The notes: generated by a model not told the origin, from the sequence alone. A DNA stretch of 38,748 nt from Desulfuromonas sp. (GCA_012026975.1 VEPG01000062.1:1-38748), one strand, 5' to 3'. Shown: positions 16,253-26,729, counted from the stretch's first letter. Translations and numbers: made by a program.

Positions 16253-17527
16253 TCAATGCCCATTGCTGCCCGGGGTCCCTTTGCCGCGCCGGTGATGGCG
16301 GCGTGGACGAGGGGATTTCCCTTCCGGAGCAGGAGCTTTTTCGGGCACCGGGGCCTTGCGCTTGTGGGGCGTACGCCGGTAGTCCCAGACGAAATCCTCA
16401 TCGGCGGGAAACGCGCTCGGAATTTTGATACCGAGGTACTCCTCGATCTCCGGCAGATGAAAGACCAGATCTTCGTCGGCCAGCGAGATGGCTTTCCCTG
16501 CAGCCCCGGCCCGGGCGGTGCGACCGATGCGGTGTACGTAGTCCTCGGCATCCTGCGGCAGGTCGTAGTTGATGACGTGGGTGACGTCATCGATGTGCAG
16601 GCCGCGCGAGGCGACGTCGGTCGCCACCAGGAAGCCCAGGCGGTCGGCCTTGAAATCTTCGATCAGGCGCAGGCGCTTGCGCTGATCGATATCCCCCGAA
16701 ATGACCGCCGCCTTGCAGTCGTTGGCATTGAGGCGCTCGGCCAGGTGCTCCGCTTCCCGCTTGGTATTGACAAACAGCATGGTTCTGCCCATCGCCGCTT
16801 CGCGGCGCAGCAGCCCGAGCAGGAACGGGAACTTCTCGCGCCGCGACACGTGGTAGAGAATCTGCTCGACCCGTTCCCCGGTCACCTGCTCCGGGGTGAT
16901 CTTGACCCGCTCGGCCAGGTTCATGAACTCGTAGGCCAGTTCCATGACCCGCGGCGACAGGGTGGCGGAAAAGAGCATGGTCTGCCGTTTCTCAAAGGGC
17001 GGCAGCTGGCGCAGGATATAGCGCAGATCCTTGATGAACCCCATGTCGAACATGCGGTCGGCCTCGTCGATCACCACCATCTCGACCTGGCGCATGCTGA
17101 AGACCTTCTGCTTGAAGTAGTCGATCAGCCGCCCCGGCGTGGCGACGATCACATCGACGCCATTGCGCAGCGCCTGGCGCTGTTTGTCGTAGTCGATGCC
17201 GCCGAAGATCGCCTGGACCTTGAACGGGCAATGCACGCCCAGCCCTTCGGCATCGCTGCAGATCTGCGCCACCAGTTCCCTGGTCGGGGCCAGGATCAGG
17301 GCGCGCGGCTGATCGCCGGTCGGCTTCGGGTCGGCGAGCATGCGGCTGTACAGGGAGATCAGGAAGGCCGCGGTCTTGCCGGTGCCGGTCTGGGCCTGGG
17401 CGGCCACGTCCTTGCCGGCCAGCGCCAGCGGAATCGACTCCTCCTGCACCGGGGTCAGATCGGTAAAGCCGACCGCCTCGATGCCGCGCATGACCTGCTC
17501 GGGGATGTTCAGTTCGGTAAATTTCAT
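16253..17527 (-). CDS. DEAD-box ATP-dependent RNA helicase (RhlB/RhlE-like)
   Basis: This 424-aa protein has all core superfamily-2 motifs: Q motif (FTDLTPVQEESIP), Walker A (AQTGTGKT), PTRELV, VATPGR, the DEAD box (VIDEADRMFDMG), SAT, a C-terminal helicase domain with ATDVASRGLHID, and HRIGRTARAG. A basic, disordered tail of about 45 residues (KAPVPEKAPAPEGK, then RRHHRRGKG) probably binds RNA. Likely roles are mRNA turnover or ribosome assembly. AGGAG precedes the ATG. The gene lies between trpB (67 nt upstream) and trpA (57 nt downstream), and nothing in it suggests a link to tryptophan synthesis. Confidence 0.95.
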   Translation of the reverse strand: MKFTELNIPEQVMRGIEAVGFTDLTPVQEESIPLALAGKDVAAQAQTGTGKTAAFLISLYSRMLADPKPTGDQPRALILAPTRELVAQICSDAEGLGVHCPFKVQAIFGGIDYDKQRQALRNGVDVIVATPGRLIDYFKQKVFSMRQVEMVVIDEADRMFDMGFIKDLRYILRQLPPFEKRQTMLFSATLSPRVMELAYEFMNLAERVKITPEQVTGERVEQILYHVSRREKFPFLLGLLRREAAMGRTMLFVNTKREAEHLAERLNANDCKAAVISGDIDQRKRLRLIEDFKADRLGFLVATDVASRGLHIDDVTHVINYDLPQDAEDYVHRIGRTARAGAAGKAISLADEDLVFHLPEIEEYLGIKIPSAFPADEDFVWDYRRTPHKRKAPVPEKAPAPEGKSPRPRRHHRRGKGTPGSNGH

Positions 17528-17594
17528 TGAGCTCCTGAGTTCTTGGCTGATACTTCGTTACGGCTGATCAAAAATGCCCAGGTGCAAGGCGCCT

Positions 17595-18788
17595 CTATAA
17601 TTCCACCCCCATGGCGGAGGCCACGGTGTGTATATCCTTGTCGCCGCGCCCGGAAAGGCAGACCAGAATTGCCTGGTCACGCCCCATCTGTGCGGCGGTC
17701 TTGAGGGCCTGGGCCACGGCGTGGGCACTCTCCAGCGCCGGCATGATCCCTTCCAGTTCGGTCAGCAGGCGGAAAGCCTGCAAGGCTTCGTCGTCGGTGA
17801 TCGAGACATACTCGGCCCGGCCGGTTTCCTTCAACCAGGCATGCTCGGGGCCGACTCCGGGGTAGTCCAGCCCGGCCGAAATCGAATGGGCATGGGCGAT
17901 CTGGCCATTCTCATCCTGCAGCAGATAGGTCTTGTTGCCATGCAGCACGCCGACACTGCCGGAACCGATGCTGGCCGCGTGCTTGCCGGTGGCGATCCCC
18001 AGCCCCGCCGCCTCGACGCCCATCATCCGTACCCCGGTGTCCTTGAGAAACGGGTGAAACAGCCCCATGGCGTTGGAGCCGCCGCCGATGCAGGCCAACA
18101 GCAGCTCGGGGAGCCGCCCCTCGGCCTCGAGGAACTGGGCGCGCGCCTCGCGACCGATCACCGCCTGGAAATCACGCACCAGCATCGGGTACGGGTGCGG
18201 ACCGGCCACCGTGCCGATGACGTAGAAGGTATCGCGCACGTGCGTCACCCAATAGCGCAGCGCCTCGTTCATAGCATCCTTGAGGGTAGCCGTACCGCTG
18301 TTCACCGGGTGCACCTTGGCGCCGAGCAGCTTCATGCGGAAGACGTTGAGCGCCTGACGGCGGATATCCTCCTCCCCCATGAAGACGTCGCACTGCATGC
18401 CGAACAGGGCGGCCACGGTGGCGGTCGCCACGCCGTGCTGACCGGCGCCGGTTTCGGCGATGACTTTGCGCTTGCCCATGCGCCGGGCGAGCAGCGCCTG
18501 GCCAACGGTGTTGTTGACCTTGTGGGCGCCGGTGTGATTGAGGTCTTCGCGCTTGAGGTAGATCTTCGCCCCGCCGGCATGCTCGGTCAGGCGGCGGGCC
18601 AGATAGAGCGGACTGGGCCTGCCGACGTACTCGCGCAGGTAGCTCTCGAATTCACGGTGGAAGTGGGGGTCGGCCTGGGCGGCGCGATAAGCCTGTTCAA
18701 GTTCGAGCAGGGCCGGCATCAGCGTTTCGGCCACGTAGCGCCCGCCGAACTGGCCGAAGTGGCCCCTTGAGTCAGGTTGCAGGGACAT
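17595..18788 (-). CDS. trpB: Tryptophan synthase beta chain
   Basis: The 397-aa PLP enzyme joins indole and serine to give tryptophan. The N-terminus [20 protein letters not shown] is typical, the PLP lysine lies in [11 protein letters not shown], and the phosphate-binding loop is [10 protein letters not shown]. The ATG at 18788 begins one nucleotide after the trpF stop; the frame extending to 18920 overlaps trpF and is not coding. It belongs to the TrpB1 type that pairs with TrpA. Confidence 0.97.
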   Translation of the reverse strand: MSLQPDSRGHFGQFGGRYVAETLMPALLELEQAYRAAQADPHFHREFESYLREYVGRPSPLYLARRLTEHAGGAKIYLKREDLNHTGAHKVNNTVGQALLARRMGKRKVIAETGAGQHGVATATVAALFGMQCDVFMGEEDIRRQALNVFRMKLLGAKVHPVNSGTATLKDAMNEALRYWVTHVRDTFYVIGTVAGPHPYPMLVRDFQAVIGREARAQFLEAEGRLPELLLACIGGGSNAMGLFHPFLKDTGVRMMGVEAAGLGIATGKHAASIGSGSVGVLHGNKTYLLQDENGQIAHAHSISAGLDYPGVGPEHAWLKETGRAEYVSITDDEALQAFRLLTELEGIMPALESAHAVAQALKTAAQMGRDQAILVCLSGRGDKDIHTVASAMGVEL

Positions 18789-18789
18789 G

Positions 18790-19404
18790 TCAGCAGGCCT
18801 CCTTGGCCATGCGAATGAATTGAGCGACCTTCTCCGGATCCTTGCGCCCCGGCGCCTGCTCGACGCCGCTGGAGACATCGACGCCGTAGGGATGAACGGT
18901 CCGGACGGCGGCGGCGACATTGGCCGGAGTCAGGCCGCCGGCAAGGATGATCCGCTGGCTTGTCGCCAGCTGCGCGGCCAGTTGCCAGTCGGCGCGTTGC
19001 CCGGTACCGCCGAACTGCCCAGGCACCGCGGCGTCGACCAGCAGGGCGGCAACCGGGTAGGCGGCCAGCGCCCCGAGGTCGGCGACACTGCTCGGCCGCA
19101 CCCCCTTGATGACCCGGTACGGCGGCAGCAGGCACGCCTGCGGCGGTTCATCGCCGTGCAGTTGCAGCACATCCAGCCCGCATTCTCCGGCAATGGCGCG
19201 GATGCGCTCCGGCGTTTCGTTGACGAACAGACCGACACGGGTCACGAAAGGCGGCAGCACCTCACTGATGGCGCGGGCCTGCGCCGGCGTGACGCAGCGC
19301 AGACTTGCGGAGTAGAAGACGAAACCAAGGGCGTCGGCACCGCAGCGCACGGCATGCAGGGCGTCCTCGGCATTGGTGATGCCGCAGATCTTGACGCGCA
19401 CCAT
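18790..19404 (-). CDS. trpF: Phosphoribosylanthranilate isomerase
   Basis: The 204-aa TIM barrel carries out the Amadori rearrangement of phosphoribosylanthranilate. The catalytic Cys is in [10 protein letters not shown] and the phosphate-binding segments include [10 protein letters not shown] and VDVSSGVE. The start is the ATG at 19404, 4 nt after the trpC stop. It is a stand-alone gene, not fused to trpC as in enterobacteria. Confidence 0.96.
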   Translation of the reverse strand: MVRVKICGITNAEDALHAVRCGADALGFVFYSASLRCVTPAQARAISEVLPPFVTRVGLFVNETPERIRAIAGECGLDVLQLHGDEPPQACLLPPYRVIKGVRPSSVADLGALAAYPVAALLVDAAVPGQFGGTGQRADWQLAAQLATSQRIILAGGLTPANVAAAVRTVHPYGVDVSSGVEQAPGRKDPEKVAQFIRMAKEAC

Positions 19405-19408
19405 GGCT

Positions 19409-20212
19409 TCAGTCGTTGAGCAGTTCATCGAGCTTGGCGCCGATGTCCGCGGCGCGCATCAGCGATTCACCGACCAGGAACACGCTGGCTCCCGCACTTT
19501 GCAGACGCCGGACATCGGCGCGGCTGACAACGCCGCTTTCCGCGACGATCAACCGGTCGGCGGGGAGATGCGGCGCCAGACGCTCAGTCACGGCCAGATC
19601 GGTGTGAAACGTGCGCAGGTCGCGATTGTTGATGCCAACCAGTTCGACCGGCACCTGCAGCGCCATCTCCAGTTCACGCTCGTCGTGAATCTCCAGCAGG
19701 ATGTCGAGACCGATCTCACCGGCCTCGGCCACCAGATCATGCAATTGCGCCGGTTCGAGCATGGCGGCGATCAGCAGGGCGGCGTCGGCCCCGGCCTCGC
19801 GCGCCTCCCAGAGCTGGTAGGGATCGTAGAGAAAGTCCTTGCGCAGCAGTGGCAGGCGCACCTGTTCGCGGATCAACCCCAGAAAGCGCAGGTGGCCGAG
19901 GAAAAACTTTTCATCGGTCAGCACCGACAGGCAGGCGGCCCCATGCTGCTGGTAAATCTCGGCAACCCCGATCGGATCGAAATCCTCGCGAATCACCCCC
20001 TTGGAGGGGGAACCTTTTTTGACCTCGGCGATCACCGCCGTCCAACCCGATTCGACACAGGCTCTCAGGGTCCGGACAAAACCGCGCGGCGGTTCCTCGA
20101 GATCGGCGACACGCCGCTTGAGCGCGGCCAGCGGCAAAGCCGCCCTGGCCGCCGTCACTTCTTCGCGCTTGCGGGCGACGATGGTCTTGAGGATGTCGGG
20201 AAGATCGGTCAT
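19409..20212 (-). CDS. trpC: Indole-3-glycerol phosphate synthase
   Basis: The 267-aa TIM barrel closes the indole ring. Signature segments are AEVKKGSPSKG, the catalytic LRKDFLYD, LVGINNRDLRT and VAESGV. Length is as expected for the monofunctional enzyme. It follows trpD after a 44-nt gap that holds a hairpin and is tightly linked to trpF. Confidence 0.97.
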   Translation of the reverse strand: MTDLPDILKTIVARKREEVTAARAALPLAALKRRVADLEEPPRGFVRTLRACVESGWTAVIAEVKKGSPSKGVIREDFDPIGVAEIYQQHGAACLSVLTDEKFFLGHLRFLGLIREQVRLPLLRKDFLYDPYQLWEAREAGADAALLIAAMLEPAQLHDLVAEAGEIGLDILLEIHDERELEMALQVPVELVGINNRDLRTFHTDLAVTERLAPHLPADRLIVAESGVVSRADVRRLQSAGASVFLVGESLMRAADIGAKLDELLND

Positions 20213-20220
20213 TGTTATCC

Positions 20221-20247
20221 TGTAGGGGCGACCATGGCGCCCCTACA
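20221..20247. repeat. Palindromic hairpin between trpD and trpC
   Basis: TGTAGGGGCG (20221-20230) pairs perfectly with CGCCCCTACA (20238-20247). It has the look of a dispersed REP-type intergenic palindrome rather than a terminator, as no T-run follows. It could tune the balance between upstream and downstream trp genes. Confidence 0.6.
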
Positions 20248-20256
20248 CCAGAATCG

Positions 20257-21306
20257 TCACGCGTTGGTCAGGGCCACCAACTGCGTCAGCTTGTCGCGCG
20301 CAGCGCCACTGTCGATGGCGGCACGCGCCATGGTAATCCCTTCGGCAACATTGTCGGTCACACCGGCCGCCAACAAGGCAAAACCCGCATTGAGCAGCAC
20401 CACGTCGCGCTTCGGTCCCGGCTCGCCGTCAAGAACGGCCCGCACCGTGACCGCGTTCCCCCTGGCGTCGCCGCCGCGCAGGTCGGCCATGAGACACCGC
20501 TGCAGGCCGAATTCTTCCGGGGTAACGTGGCTGACGCCGATCCCTTGCGTCGTCACCGTGGCAACGCAGGTTGGACCGGTCAGGGTGATTTCATCCATGC
20601 CGTCGCTACCGCAAACCACGAAGCCCTTGCGACAGCCGAGGTTGCGCAGCACCTGCGCCAGCTTCTCGACCAGATCCTCGCGATAGACCCCCATCACCTG
20701 GCAGTCGGCCTTGGCCGGATTGGTCAACGGCCCAAGAATGTTGAAGATCGTGCGGATGCCGATTTCCCGACGCGGACCGATGGCGTGTTTCATGGCGCCG
20801 TGCAGTGCCGGCGCGAACAGAAAACCGATACCGATCTGCTTGATGCAGTGTTCCACTTCCTCGGGGGTGACATCGAGATTGACCCCCAGGGCTTCGAGCA
20901 CATCGGCACTGCCGCAAGCCGATGAGACGCTGCGGTTGCCATGCTTGGCAACCTTGACCCCGCAGGCAGCGACCACAAAGGAGACCGTGGTGGAGATGTT
21001 GAAGGTATTGGTGCCGTCGCCGCCGGTGCCGACAACGTCCAGAATCGTTTCCCGGTCCAGGTTGATGTCATCCCGGTCGAGATCGAGTACGGCACCGACC
21101 CGGATCGGCGTGGCCCGGTCGCGCATCACCCGGGCGGCGCCGGTGATTTCGGCGATCGTCTCCCCCTTCATGCGCAGCGCGGTGATGAAGGCGCCGATCT
21201 GCGCCGGCGTCGCTTCGCCGCCCATGATTTCGCCCATGACCTCAATCATTTCGGCTTCGGTCAGGTCCTGGCGCTCAACCACCTTGGCAATCGCTTCTTT
21301 GATCAT
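20257..21306 (-). CDS. trpD: Anthranilate phosphoribosyltransferase
   Basis: The 349-aa enzyme transfers phosphoribosyl from PRPP to anthranilate. It shows the glycine-rich PRPP loop [25 protein letters not shown] and the metal-binding DEITLTG region. It is a separate gene, not fused to trpG. A 115-nt spacer with AT-rich inverted repeats separates it from trpG. Confidence 0.97.
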   Translation of the reverse strand: MIKEAIAKVVERQDLTEAEMIEVMGEIMGGEATPAQIGAFITALRMKGETIAEITGAARVMRDRATPIRVGAVLDLDRDDINLDRETILDVVGTGGDGTNTFNISTTVSFVVAACGVKVAKHGNRSVSSACGSADVLEALGVNLDVTPEEVEHCIKQIGIGFLFAPALHGAMKHAIGPRREIGIRTIFNILGPLTNPAKADCQVMGVYREDLVEKLAQVLRNLGCRKGFVVCGSDGMDEITLTGPTCVATVTTQGIGVSHVTPEEFGLQRCLMADLRGGDARGNAVTVRAVLDGEPGPKRDVVLLNAGFALLAAGVTDNVAEGITMARAAIDSGAARDKLTQLVALTNA

Positions 21307-21328
21307 TTCCCCTCCACCCCGGGGAAGA

Positions 21329-21419
21329 CAGAAGTCAGAATACAGAATTCAGAATCCTTCAGCCAACCAGCAATCGGTTGCTTCTTTTCTGAATTCTGAC
21401 TTCTGAATCCTGAATTCTG
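21329..21419. repeat. AT-rich inverted/direct repeats (GAATTC/TTCTGA units) between trpG and trpD
   Basis: Units of the type CAGAATTCAG and CTGAATTCTG recur: 21329-21352 on the left is matched by inverted copies at 21389-21405 and 21411-21419. The RNA could form a long imperfect hairpin. Its base composition differs sharply from the GC-rich genes on either side, which suggests an inserted or expanded dispersed repeat. Confidence 0.65.
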
Positions 21420-21421
21420 CT

Positions 21422-21991
21422 TCACCTTGTCATCTCCAGGAAATTTCGCAGCAGCTGTTTCCCTTCCACGGTCAGGATCGATTCCGGATGGAACTGCACC
21501 CCCCACACCGGCAGATTAAGGTGGCGGATCCCCATGATCTCCTCTTCCGCAGTCCAGGCGGTGATTTCCAAGCAGGCCGGAATGGTCGCGCGCTCGATCA
21601 GCAGGGAATGGTAGCGGGTGGCATCGAAGGGGTTGGCAAGCCCTGTGAACAGTTCGCGGCCATCGTGATGGACGGGGCTGGTCTTGCCGTGCATCAGCCG
21701 GTCGGCGCGGATGATCCGCCCGCCAAACGCCTGGCCGATCGCCTGATGGCCGAGACAGACGCCGAGGATCGGCAGCTTGCCGGCCAGTTCCTTGATCGCC
21801 GCCACCGAGATCCCGGCTTCGTCGGGGCTGCATGGCCCTGGAGAGATCACCAGACGATCGGGGCGCCGGGCCGCCACCTCGGCGACGGAAATCCTGTCGT
21901 TGCGATGAACCTCGACCGTTTCCCCCAGTTCCGCAAAGTATTGAACCAGGTTGTAAGTGAAGGAATCGTAATTGTCGATCATCAGCAGCAT
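21422..21991 (-). CDS. trpG: Anthranilate synthase component II (glutamine amidotransferase)
   Basis: The 189-aa class I glutaminase supplies ammonia to TrpE. The nucleophile Cys lies in [16 protein letters not shown] and the His-Glu pair in [10 protein letters not shown]. The N-terminus [14 protein letters not shown] is typical. It starts one nucleotide after the trpE stop. It may also serve folate synthesis as PabA, since no separate pabA is in view; that part is speculation. Confidence 0.96.
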   Translation of the reverse strand: MLLMIDNYDSFTYNLVQYFAELGETVEVHRNDRISVAEVAARRPDRLVISPGPCSPDEAGISVAAIKELAGKLPILGVCLGHQAIGQAFGGRIIRADRLMHGKTSPVHHDGRELFTGLANPFDATRYHSLLIERATIPACLEITAWTAEEEIMGIRHLNLPVWGVQFHPESILTVEGKQLLRNFLEMTR

Positions 21992-21992
21992 G

Positions 21993-23474
21993 TCAGTCGA
22001 GCCCTTCCCGTGCCATCTGCAGGGCGAGCTTTACCCCCATCGCCTTGTTGACCGTTTCCTGGTACTCCGTCGCCGGATCGGAATCGGCGACAATGCCGGC
22101 GCCGGCCTGAAGATGCACCCGCCCGGCATGGGCGACCATCGTGCGGATGGCGATCGCCAGATCCATGTTGCCGGTGAAGGAGATGTAACCGACGGCCCCG
22201 CCGTAGATTTCCCGCCGGCACGGCTCAAGTTCCTCGATGATCTCCATGGCCCGGATCTTCGGTGCCCCGGAGAGGGTGCCGGCGGGAAAAACCGCCCGGA
22301 ACACATCGAGAGCGTCACGCCCGGGAAGGAGTTCGCCGCTGACGTTGGAAACGATGTGCATGACGTGGGAATAGCGCTCGACCACCATCAATTCGTCGAC
22401 ATTGACGCTGCCGGTACTGCAGACCCGCCCCAGATCGTTGCGGCCGAGATCGACCAGCATGATATGCTCGGCGCGTTCCTTCGGGTCGGCCAGCAGCTCC
22501 TCTTCAAGGCGCAGGTCCTCCTCGGGAGCGGCGCCGCGTGGCCGGGTGCCGGCGATCGGGCGCACCTCGACCCGGCGGCCCTCCTTGCGCACCAGCACCT
22601 CCGGGGAAGCGCCGATCACCCGGGTGTCACCAAACTGCAGGTAAAACATGTAGGGAGACGGGTTGACCACGCGCAGGGCGCGGTAAATATCGAAGGGATC
22701 GACATCGAGATCCGCGGAAAACCGCTGGGAAAGCACCACCTGAATGACATCGCCGGCCCGCACATACTCCTTGCAGCGCTCTACCGCCGCTTCGAACTCC
22801 GCACGGGTGAAATTCGACTGCAACTCCGCGCTGCCGTCCTGACGGGTAACCCGCGGCCTTGCCGGTCGCTCGCCACGCAGGCGTGCCACCAGACTGTCGA
22901 TCGTTGCCACCGCCCGGTCGTAGGCGCGGGCCGGATCCTCGAAGTCGCCGAGGTGAACATTGCTGACCACCTTGATCTTCTGCCGCATATTGTCGAAGAT
23001 CAGCAGGTTTTCGGTGATCAGGAAGCAACAGTCCCAGGCGCCGATCTCGGCCGGCCTGAGCACCGGCAATTCCTCGACGAAACGAACCATGTCGTAACCG
23101 AGATAACCGACCGCGCCACCGAAAAAACGCGGCAGGTCCGGCAATTCAACCGGCGCATAAGGAGCAACGAACCGTTTGAGTTCCACCAGCGGGTCGGCAA
23201 CCTCACCGGAGCTGACAACCTCGCCGTTCTCCAAAACCTCGAAATAGCCGCAGCGGGACCGGAACACCCGACCGCTGCCAACGCCCAGGAACGAGTAGCG
23301 CGCCCATTTTTCCCCACCCTCGATCGATTCCAGCAGGAAGGCCGAACGGCCGTCATCGATCTTCCTGAAGGCCGAAACCGGCGTTTCCATGTCCGCCAGA
23401 ATTTCGCGGCAGACCGGAATCAGGTTGCCCCGACGGGCCAGTTGGAAGAATTCGTTGCGGGAAGGGAAAATCAT
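21993..23474 (-). CDS. trpE: Anthranilate synthase component I
   Basis: The 493-aa chorismate-utilising enzyme makes anthranilate with ammonia from TrpG. The feedback-binding motif is present ([17 protein letters not shown]). The C-terminal catalytic part carries [45 protein letters not shown] and YGGAVGYIS. Two adjacent ATGs (23477, 23474) are possible; the second has AGGA at better spacing. The open frame to a TTG at 23492 is unlikely. It is the first gene of the trp superoperon. Confidence 0.96.
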   Translation of the reverse strand: MIFPSRNEFFQLARRGNLIPVCREILADMETPVSAFRKIDDGRSAFLLESIEGGEKWARYSFLGVGSGRVFRSRCGYFEVLENGEVVSSGEVADPLVELKRFVAPYAPVELPDLPRFFGGAVGYLGYDMVRFVEELPVLRPAEIGAWDCCFLITENLLIFDNMRQKIKVVSNVHLGDFEDPARAYDRAVATIDSLVARLRGERPARPRVTRQDGSAELQSNFTRAEFEAAVERCKEYVRAGDVIQVVLSQRFSADLDVDPFDIYRALRVVNPSPYMFYLQFGDTRVIGASPEVLVRKEGRRVEVRPIAGTRPRGAAPEEDLRLEEELLADPKERAEHIMLVDLGRNDLGRVCSTGSVNVDELMVVERYSHVMHIVSNVSGELLPGRDALDVFRAVFPAGTLSGAPKIRAMEIIEELEPCRREIYGGAVGYISFTGNMDLAIAIRTMVAHAGRVHLQAGAGIVADSDPATEYQETVNKAMGVKLALQMAREGLD

Positions 23475-23501
23475 CATGCATCCTGTTGGCAAAAGTGGGT
23501 T

Positions 23502-23531
23502 AAGTTAGCATGATGTGGCGTAAATCGTCAA
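23502..23531 (-). promoter_or_regulatory. Promoter of the trp superoperon
   Basis: On the minus strand, TTGACG (23531-23526), an 18-bp spacer and TAACTT (23507-23502) with an extended TG element lie just upstream of trpE. The predicted transcript would begin about 20 nt before the start codon. That leaves no room for a leader peptide, attenuator or T-box, so any control would have to be at initiation. I see no convincing TrpR operator. Confidence 0.6.
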
Positions 23532-23567
23532 GAAAAGCTCCCGGAAATGCCCGGGGAAACGACAAAA

Positions 23568-23600
23568 AAGCCGGGCGGGGAGAATCTCCCCGCCCGGCTT
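23568..23600 (-). terminator. Terminator of the ribosomal superoperon
   Basis: Arms of 16 nt (23568-23583 and 23585-23600) form a very GC-rich hairpin 23 nt after the rplQ stop, followed on the minus strand by a TTTT tract. It separates the ribosomal cluster from the trp promoter. Confidence 0.9.
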
Positions 23601-23622
23601 GTACTTGAGCGTTCCGACGATC

Positions 23623-24165
23623 TTAGGCGTCCTTCGCTTCACCTTCCGCAGCCGCTTCCGGCGCTGCAGCTTCAACCACTTCCGGTTCGGCGACCGGAGC
23701 CGCGGCTTCCGCTTCGGGGGCAGCCGCAACCTCTTCGACCACGGGGGCAGGAGCCGCCTTTTTGACCGGTTCCGGCTTGGGAGCCTTTTTCTTGGCCTTC
23801 GGGGCATAAGCCTCTTCGACCAGCGTGATCATGGAAAGCGCCGCATTGTCGCCAAGGCGATGTCCCAGCTTGATAATCCGGGTATAGCCGCCAGGGCGCT
23901 CGGCATAGCGCGGGGCAACCCGCTCGAACAGCTTGGCCACCGTCTTGCGGTCGCGGACCACCTCGGTCACAATCCTGCGGGCGTGCAGATCGCCGCGCTT
24001 GGCCAGGGTGATCAGCTTCTCAGCCATCGGCCGAAGTTCCTTGGCACGGGCATCGGTCGTCGTAATCTTCTCATGCTCGAACAGGGAGGTAACCATGTTG
24101 CGCATCATAGCCTTGCGGTGGCTGGTGTTGCGGCCCAACCGCTTGCCGGAATTACCGTGACGCAT
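23623..24165 (-). CDS. rplQ: 50S ribosomal protein L17 with an Ala/Glu/Pro-rich tail
   Basis: The first 120 or so residues are normal L17 ([50 protein letters not shown]). They are followed by about 60 residues that are first Lys/Pro-rich ([17 protein letters not shown]) and then acidic and Ala-rich up to GEAKDA. The protein is 180 aa against about 120-130 for most L17. The extension is low complexity and probably disordered on the ribosome surface. It is the last gene of the cluster. Confidence 0.96.
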   Translation of the reverse strand: MRHGNSGKRLGRNTSHRKAMMRNMVTSLFEHEKITTTDARAKELRPMAEKLITLAKRGDLHARRIVTEVVRDRKTVAKLFERVAPRYAERPGGYTRIIKLGHRLGDNAALSMITLVEEAYAPKAKKKAPKPEPVKKAAPAPVVEEVAAAPEAEAAAPVAEPEVVEAAAPEAAAEGEAKDA

Positions 24166-24213
24166 TGCGTATTTATCCTTTCTGGTGCTGGCCTGACAGG
24201 GAAGACGCCGGGG

Positions 24214-25230
24214 TTACAGCTCTTCCTCACTTTTTTGCAACATCTTGAGGTATTCCGGATCCGGGAAGTTTTCCAGATTCATCCCGAGGCCCAACCCCAT
24301 TTCGGCCAGGATATCCTTGATTTCATTAAGAGATTTGCGGCCGAAGTTCTGGGTTTTGAGCATTTCGGCCTCGGATTTCTGCACCAGCTCGCCAATCAGG
24401 CGGATGTTGGCGTTCTTCAGGCAGTTGGCACTGCGAACCGAGAGTTCAAGCTCTTCGACCGGGCGATAGAGATTGGAGTTGGGCGGCTCGACGCCTCCAC
24501 CTTCACCAATGCGAACGACATCATCCCGCTCCTCGAAGTTGATGAACAGCTGAACCTGCTCCTTGATGATCTTTGCGGCATAAGCCAGAGCATCATCCGG
24601 CTTGACGCTGCCGTCAGTCCAGATCTCCACAACCAGCTTGTCGTAGTCGGTGACATTTTCAACACGAGCGTTGCTGACCGTGAAGTTGACCCGCTGAATC
24701 GGCGAGAACAGGGCATCGATCGGAATCGTGCCAACGGGCGCACGCTCATCACGGTTGCGTTCGGCGGGAACGTAGCCTTTCCCCATCGACACGACCATCT
24801 CCATCTCAATATCGGCTTCCTTGCCGCAAGTCGCAATGTGGTGCTCGGGATTGAGAACCTTAACATGCGAGTCGGTTGCAATGTCGCCGGCCTTGATGAT
24901 CCCCGCACCTTTTTTGACAATGCGGACATTGCGGGAGCCCTCGCCATCAAGCTTGAGCAGCACACCCTTGAGGTTGAGAATGATGTCGGTCACATCCTCG
25001 GTCACGCCGGGGATGGTGGAGAACTCATGCAGTACCCCCTTGATACGCACCGACGTAATCGCCGCCCCCTGCAAGGAGGAGAGAAGCACCCGGCGAAGAG
25101 CATTGCCAAGCGTGGTGCCAAATCCGCGCTCGAACGGTTCTGCCGTAAACTTCCCGTAGGTTGCCGTCAGGGTATCCTTGTCAGCCTGGAGACTTTTCGG
25201 CTTTTTCAATTCGCTCCAGTTTTTATGCAT
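24214..25230 (-). CDS. rpoA: RNA polymerase alpha subunit
   Basis: This 338-aa subunit is normal in length. The N-terminal assembly domain (about 1-235) includes [20 protein letters not shown]. The C-terminal domain (about 250-320), which binds UP elements and activators, includes [15 protein letters not shown] and [14 protein letters not shown]. It sits between rpsD and rplQ as in most bacteria. Confidence 0.98.
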   Translation of the reverse strand: MHKNWSELKKPKSLQADKDTLTATYGKFTAEPFERGFGTTLGNALRRVLLSSLQGAAITSVRIKGVLHEFSTIPGVTEDVTDIILNLKGVLLKLDGEGSRNVRIVKKGAGIIKAGDIATDSHVKVLNPEHHIATCGKEADIEMEMVVSMGKGYVPAERNRDERAPVGTIPIDALFSPIQRVNFTVSNARVENVTDYDKLVVEIWTDGSVKPDDALAYAAKIIKEQVQLFINFEERDDVVRIGEGGGVEPPNSNLYRPVEELELSVRSANCLKNANIRLIGELVQKSEAEMLKTQNFGRKSLNEIKDILAEMGLGLGMNLENFPDPEYLKMLQKSEEEL

Positions 25231-25285
25231 GCGAAGCCTCCCTTATGAGGTTGCGGAAAAACACAAGCCGGTCTGCACCCGCCGA

Positions 25286-25915
25286 TTACTTCGAGTAGAG
25301 CTCGACAATCAGCTGTTCCTGGAAGGTCGGAGTGGTCATCTCGGCACGCACCGGCAGAGTCTTGACCGTGCCTTTGAAACCGCCACGGTCAACATCGACC
25401 CAGGAAGGAAGTCCGCGACGCATCACGCCATCGAGAGCTTCGTTGATCCTGGCCACCTGCCGGCTCTTTTCCCGCAACTCGACCACGTCGCCGGGGCGAA
25501 CCAGATAGGAAGGAACATTCACTTTGCGGCCATTGATGGCGAAGTGGCTGTGACGCACCAGTTGGCGCGCCTCGGACCGCGACGTAGCAAAGCCCATGCG
25601 GTAGACCATGCTGTCAAGCCGCCGCTCCAGCAACACCAGGAGGTTTTCGCCGGTCACGCCCTTCATCCGCTCGGCCTTCTCGAAGTAGGAGCGGAACTGG
25701 TTTTCCAACAGACCATAGGTACGCTTGACCCGCTGTTTTTCACGCAACTGAGTGCCGTAATCGGACACCTTGACGCGCCCCTGGCCGTGCTGGCCCGGAG
25801 CATAGGCGCGACGTTCGACCGCACACTTGTCGGTAAAACAGCGATCGCCCTTGAGAAACAATTTCATATTCTCCCGCCGGCACATGCGGCAAACGGGACC
25901 GGTATATCTGGCCAA
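25286..25915 (-). CDS. rpsD: 30S ribosomal protein S4
   Basis: The 209-aa primary 16S rRNA-binding protein has an S4 RNA-binding domain ([20 protein letters not shown]). The N-terminus keeps a four-Cys zinc site ([10 protein letters not shown], then DRCFTDKC), so it is the zinc-binding C+ form. S4 often autoregulates the alpha operon; I did not find a clear target structure here. Confidence 0.97.
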   Translation of the reverse strand: MARYTGPVCRMCRRENMKLFLKGDRCFTDKCAVERRAYAPGQHGQGRVKVSDYGTQLREKQRVKRTYGLLENQFRSYFEKAERMKGVTGENLLVLLERRLDSMVYRMGFATSRSEARQLVRHSHFAINGRKVNVPSYLVRPGDVVELREKSRQVARINEALDGVMRRGLPSWVDVDRGGFKGTVKTLPVRAEMTTPTFQEQLIVELYSK

Positions 25916-25936
25916 GGCTCTTCCTCCTTACTGTGG

Positions 25937-26329
25937 TTAAACTCTTCTGCGCTTGGGTGGGCGGCAGCCGTTGTGGGGGATCGGCGTGACGTCCCTGATC
26001 AGGGTAATGGTCAGGCCGGTCGCCTGCAGTGCCCGCAAGGCCGACTCACGCCCGGAGCCGGGTCCCTTGACCCAGACCTCGACACTGCGCAGCCCATGCT
26101 CCTGGGCCTTTTTCGCAGCATCCTCCGCCGCAACCTGAGCCGCAAACGGCGTGCTCTTGCGGCTTCCCTTGAAGCCCTTGGCGCCGGAGGTCGACCAGGA
26201 GATCACATTGCCACCGACATCGGTGATCGTGACGATAGTGTTGTTGAACGTCGCCTGAATATGGGCAATCCCGGTAGGGATATTCTTACGTTCGATCTTT
26301 TTACGTACGCGTTTGCCAGGCTTGGCCAT
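25937..26329 (-). CDS. rpsK: 30S ribosomal protein S11
   Basis: 130 aa, typical S11 of the platform: [34 protein letters not shown]-like core (here [14 protein letters not shown]), and the C-terminal [15 protein letters not shown]. It lies between rpsM and rpsD in the standard order. Confidence 0.98.
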   Translation of the reverse strand: MAKPGKRVRKKIERKNIPTGIAHIQATFNNTIVTITDVGGNVISWSTSGAKGFKGSRKSTPFAAQVAAEDAAKKAQEHGLRSVEVWVKGPGSGRESALRALQATGLTITLIRDVTPIPHNGCRPPKRRRV

Positions 26330-26340
26330 GGTTCACTCCC

Positions 26341-26709
26341 CTACTTCTTCTTGCCGGCGACGGTTTTGCGCGGCCCCTTGCGGGTCCGGGCGTTGGTTTT
26401 GGTGCGCTGTCCGCGAGCAGGCAACCCTTTGCGGTGGCGGAGTCCCCGATAGCAGCCGAGGTCCATCAGACGCTTGATGCTCATGGTCACTTCGCGGCGC
26501 AGATCTCCCTCAACCTTGTAGTCGCCGTCAATGATCTTGCGAATTTTGGCGACCTCTTCCTCGGTCAGGTTGTCGGACCGGGTATCAAAGTCAACTCCGG
26601 CCTTGGTAAGGATACTCTGGGACGTGGAGCGCCCGATCCCGTAAATGTAGGTCAGGGCGATCTCGATCCGCTTGTTTCTGGGCAAATCGATGCCAGCGAT
26701 GCGTGCCAA
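26341..26709 (-). CDS. rpsM: 30S ribosomal protein S13
   Basis: 122 aa with the S13 hallmarks [27 protein letters not shown], and the basic C-terminal tail [20 protein letters not shown] that contacts tRNA in the P site. It follows rpmJ. Confidence 0.98.
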   Translation of the reverse strand: MARIAGIDLPRNKRIEIALTYIYGIGRSTSQSILTKAGVDFDTRSDNLTEEEVAKIRKIIDGDYKVEGDLRREVTMSIKRLMDLGCYRGLRHRKGLPARGQRTKTNARTRKGPRKTVAGKKK

Positions 26710-26729
26710 TGTCCGATCCTCCTAAATGG

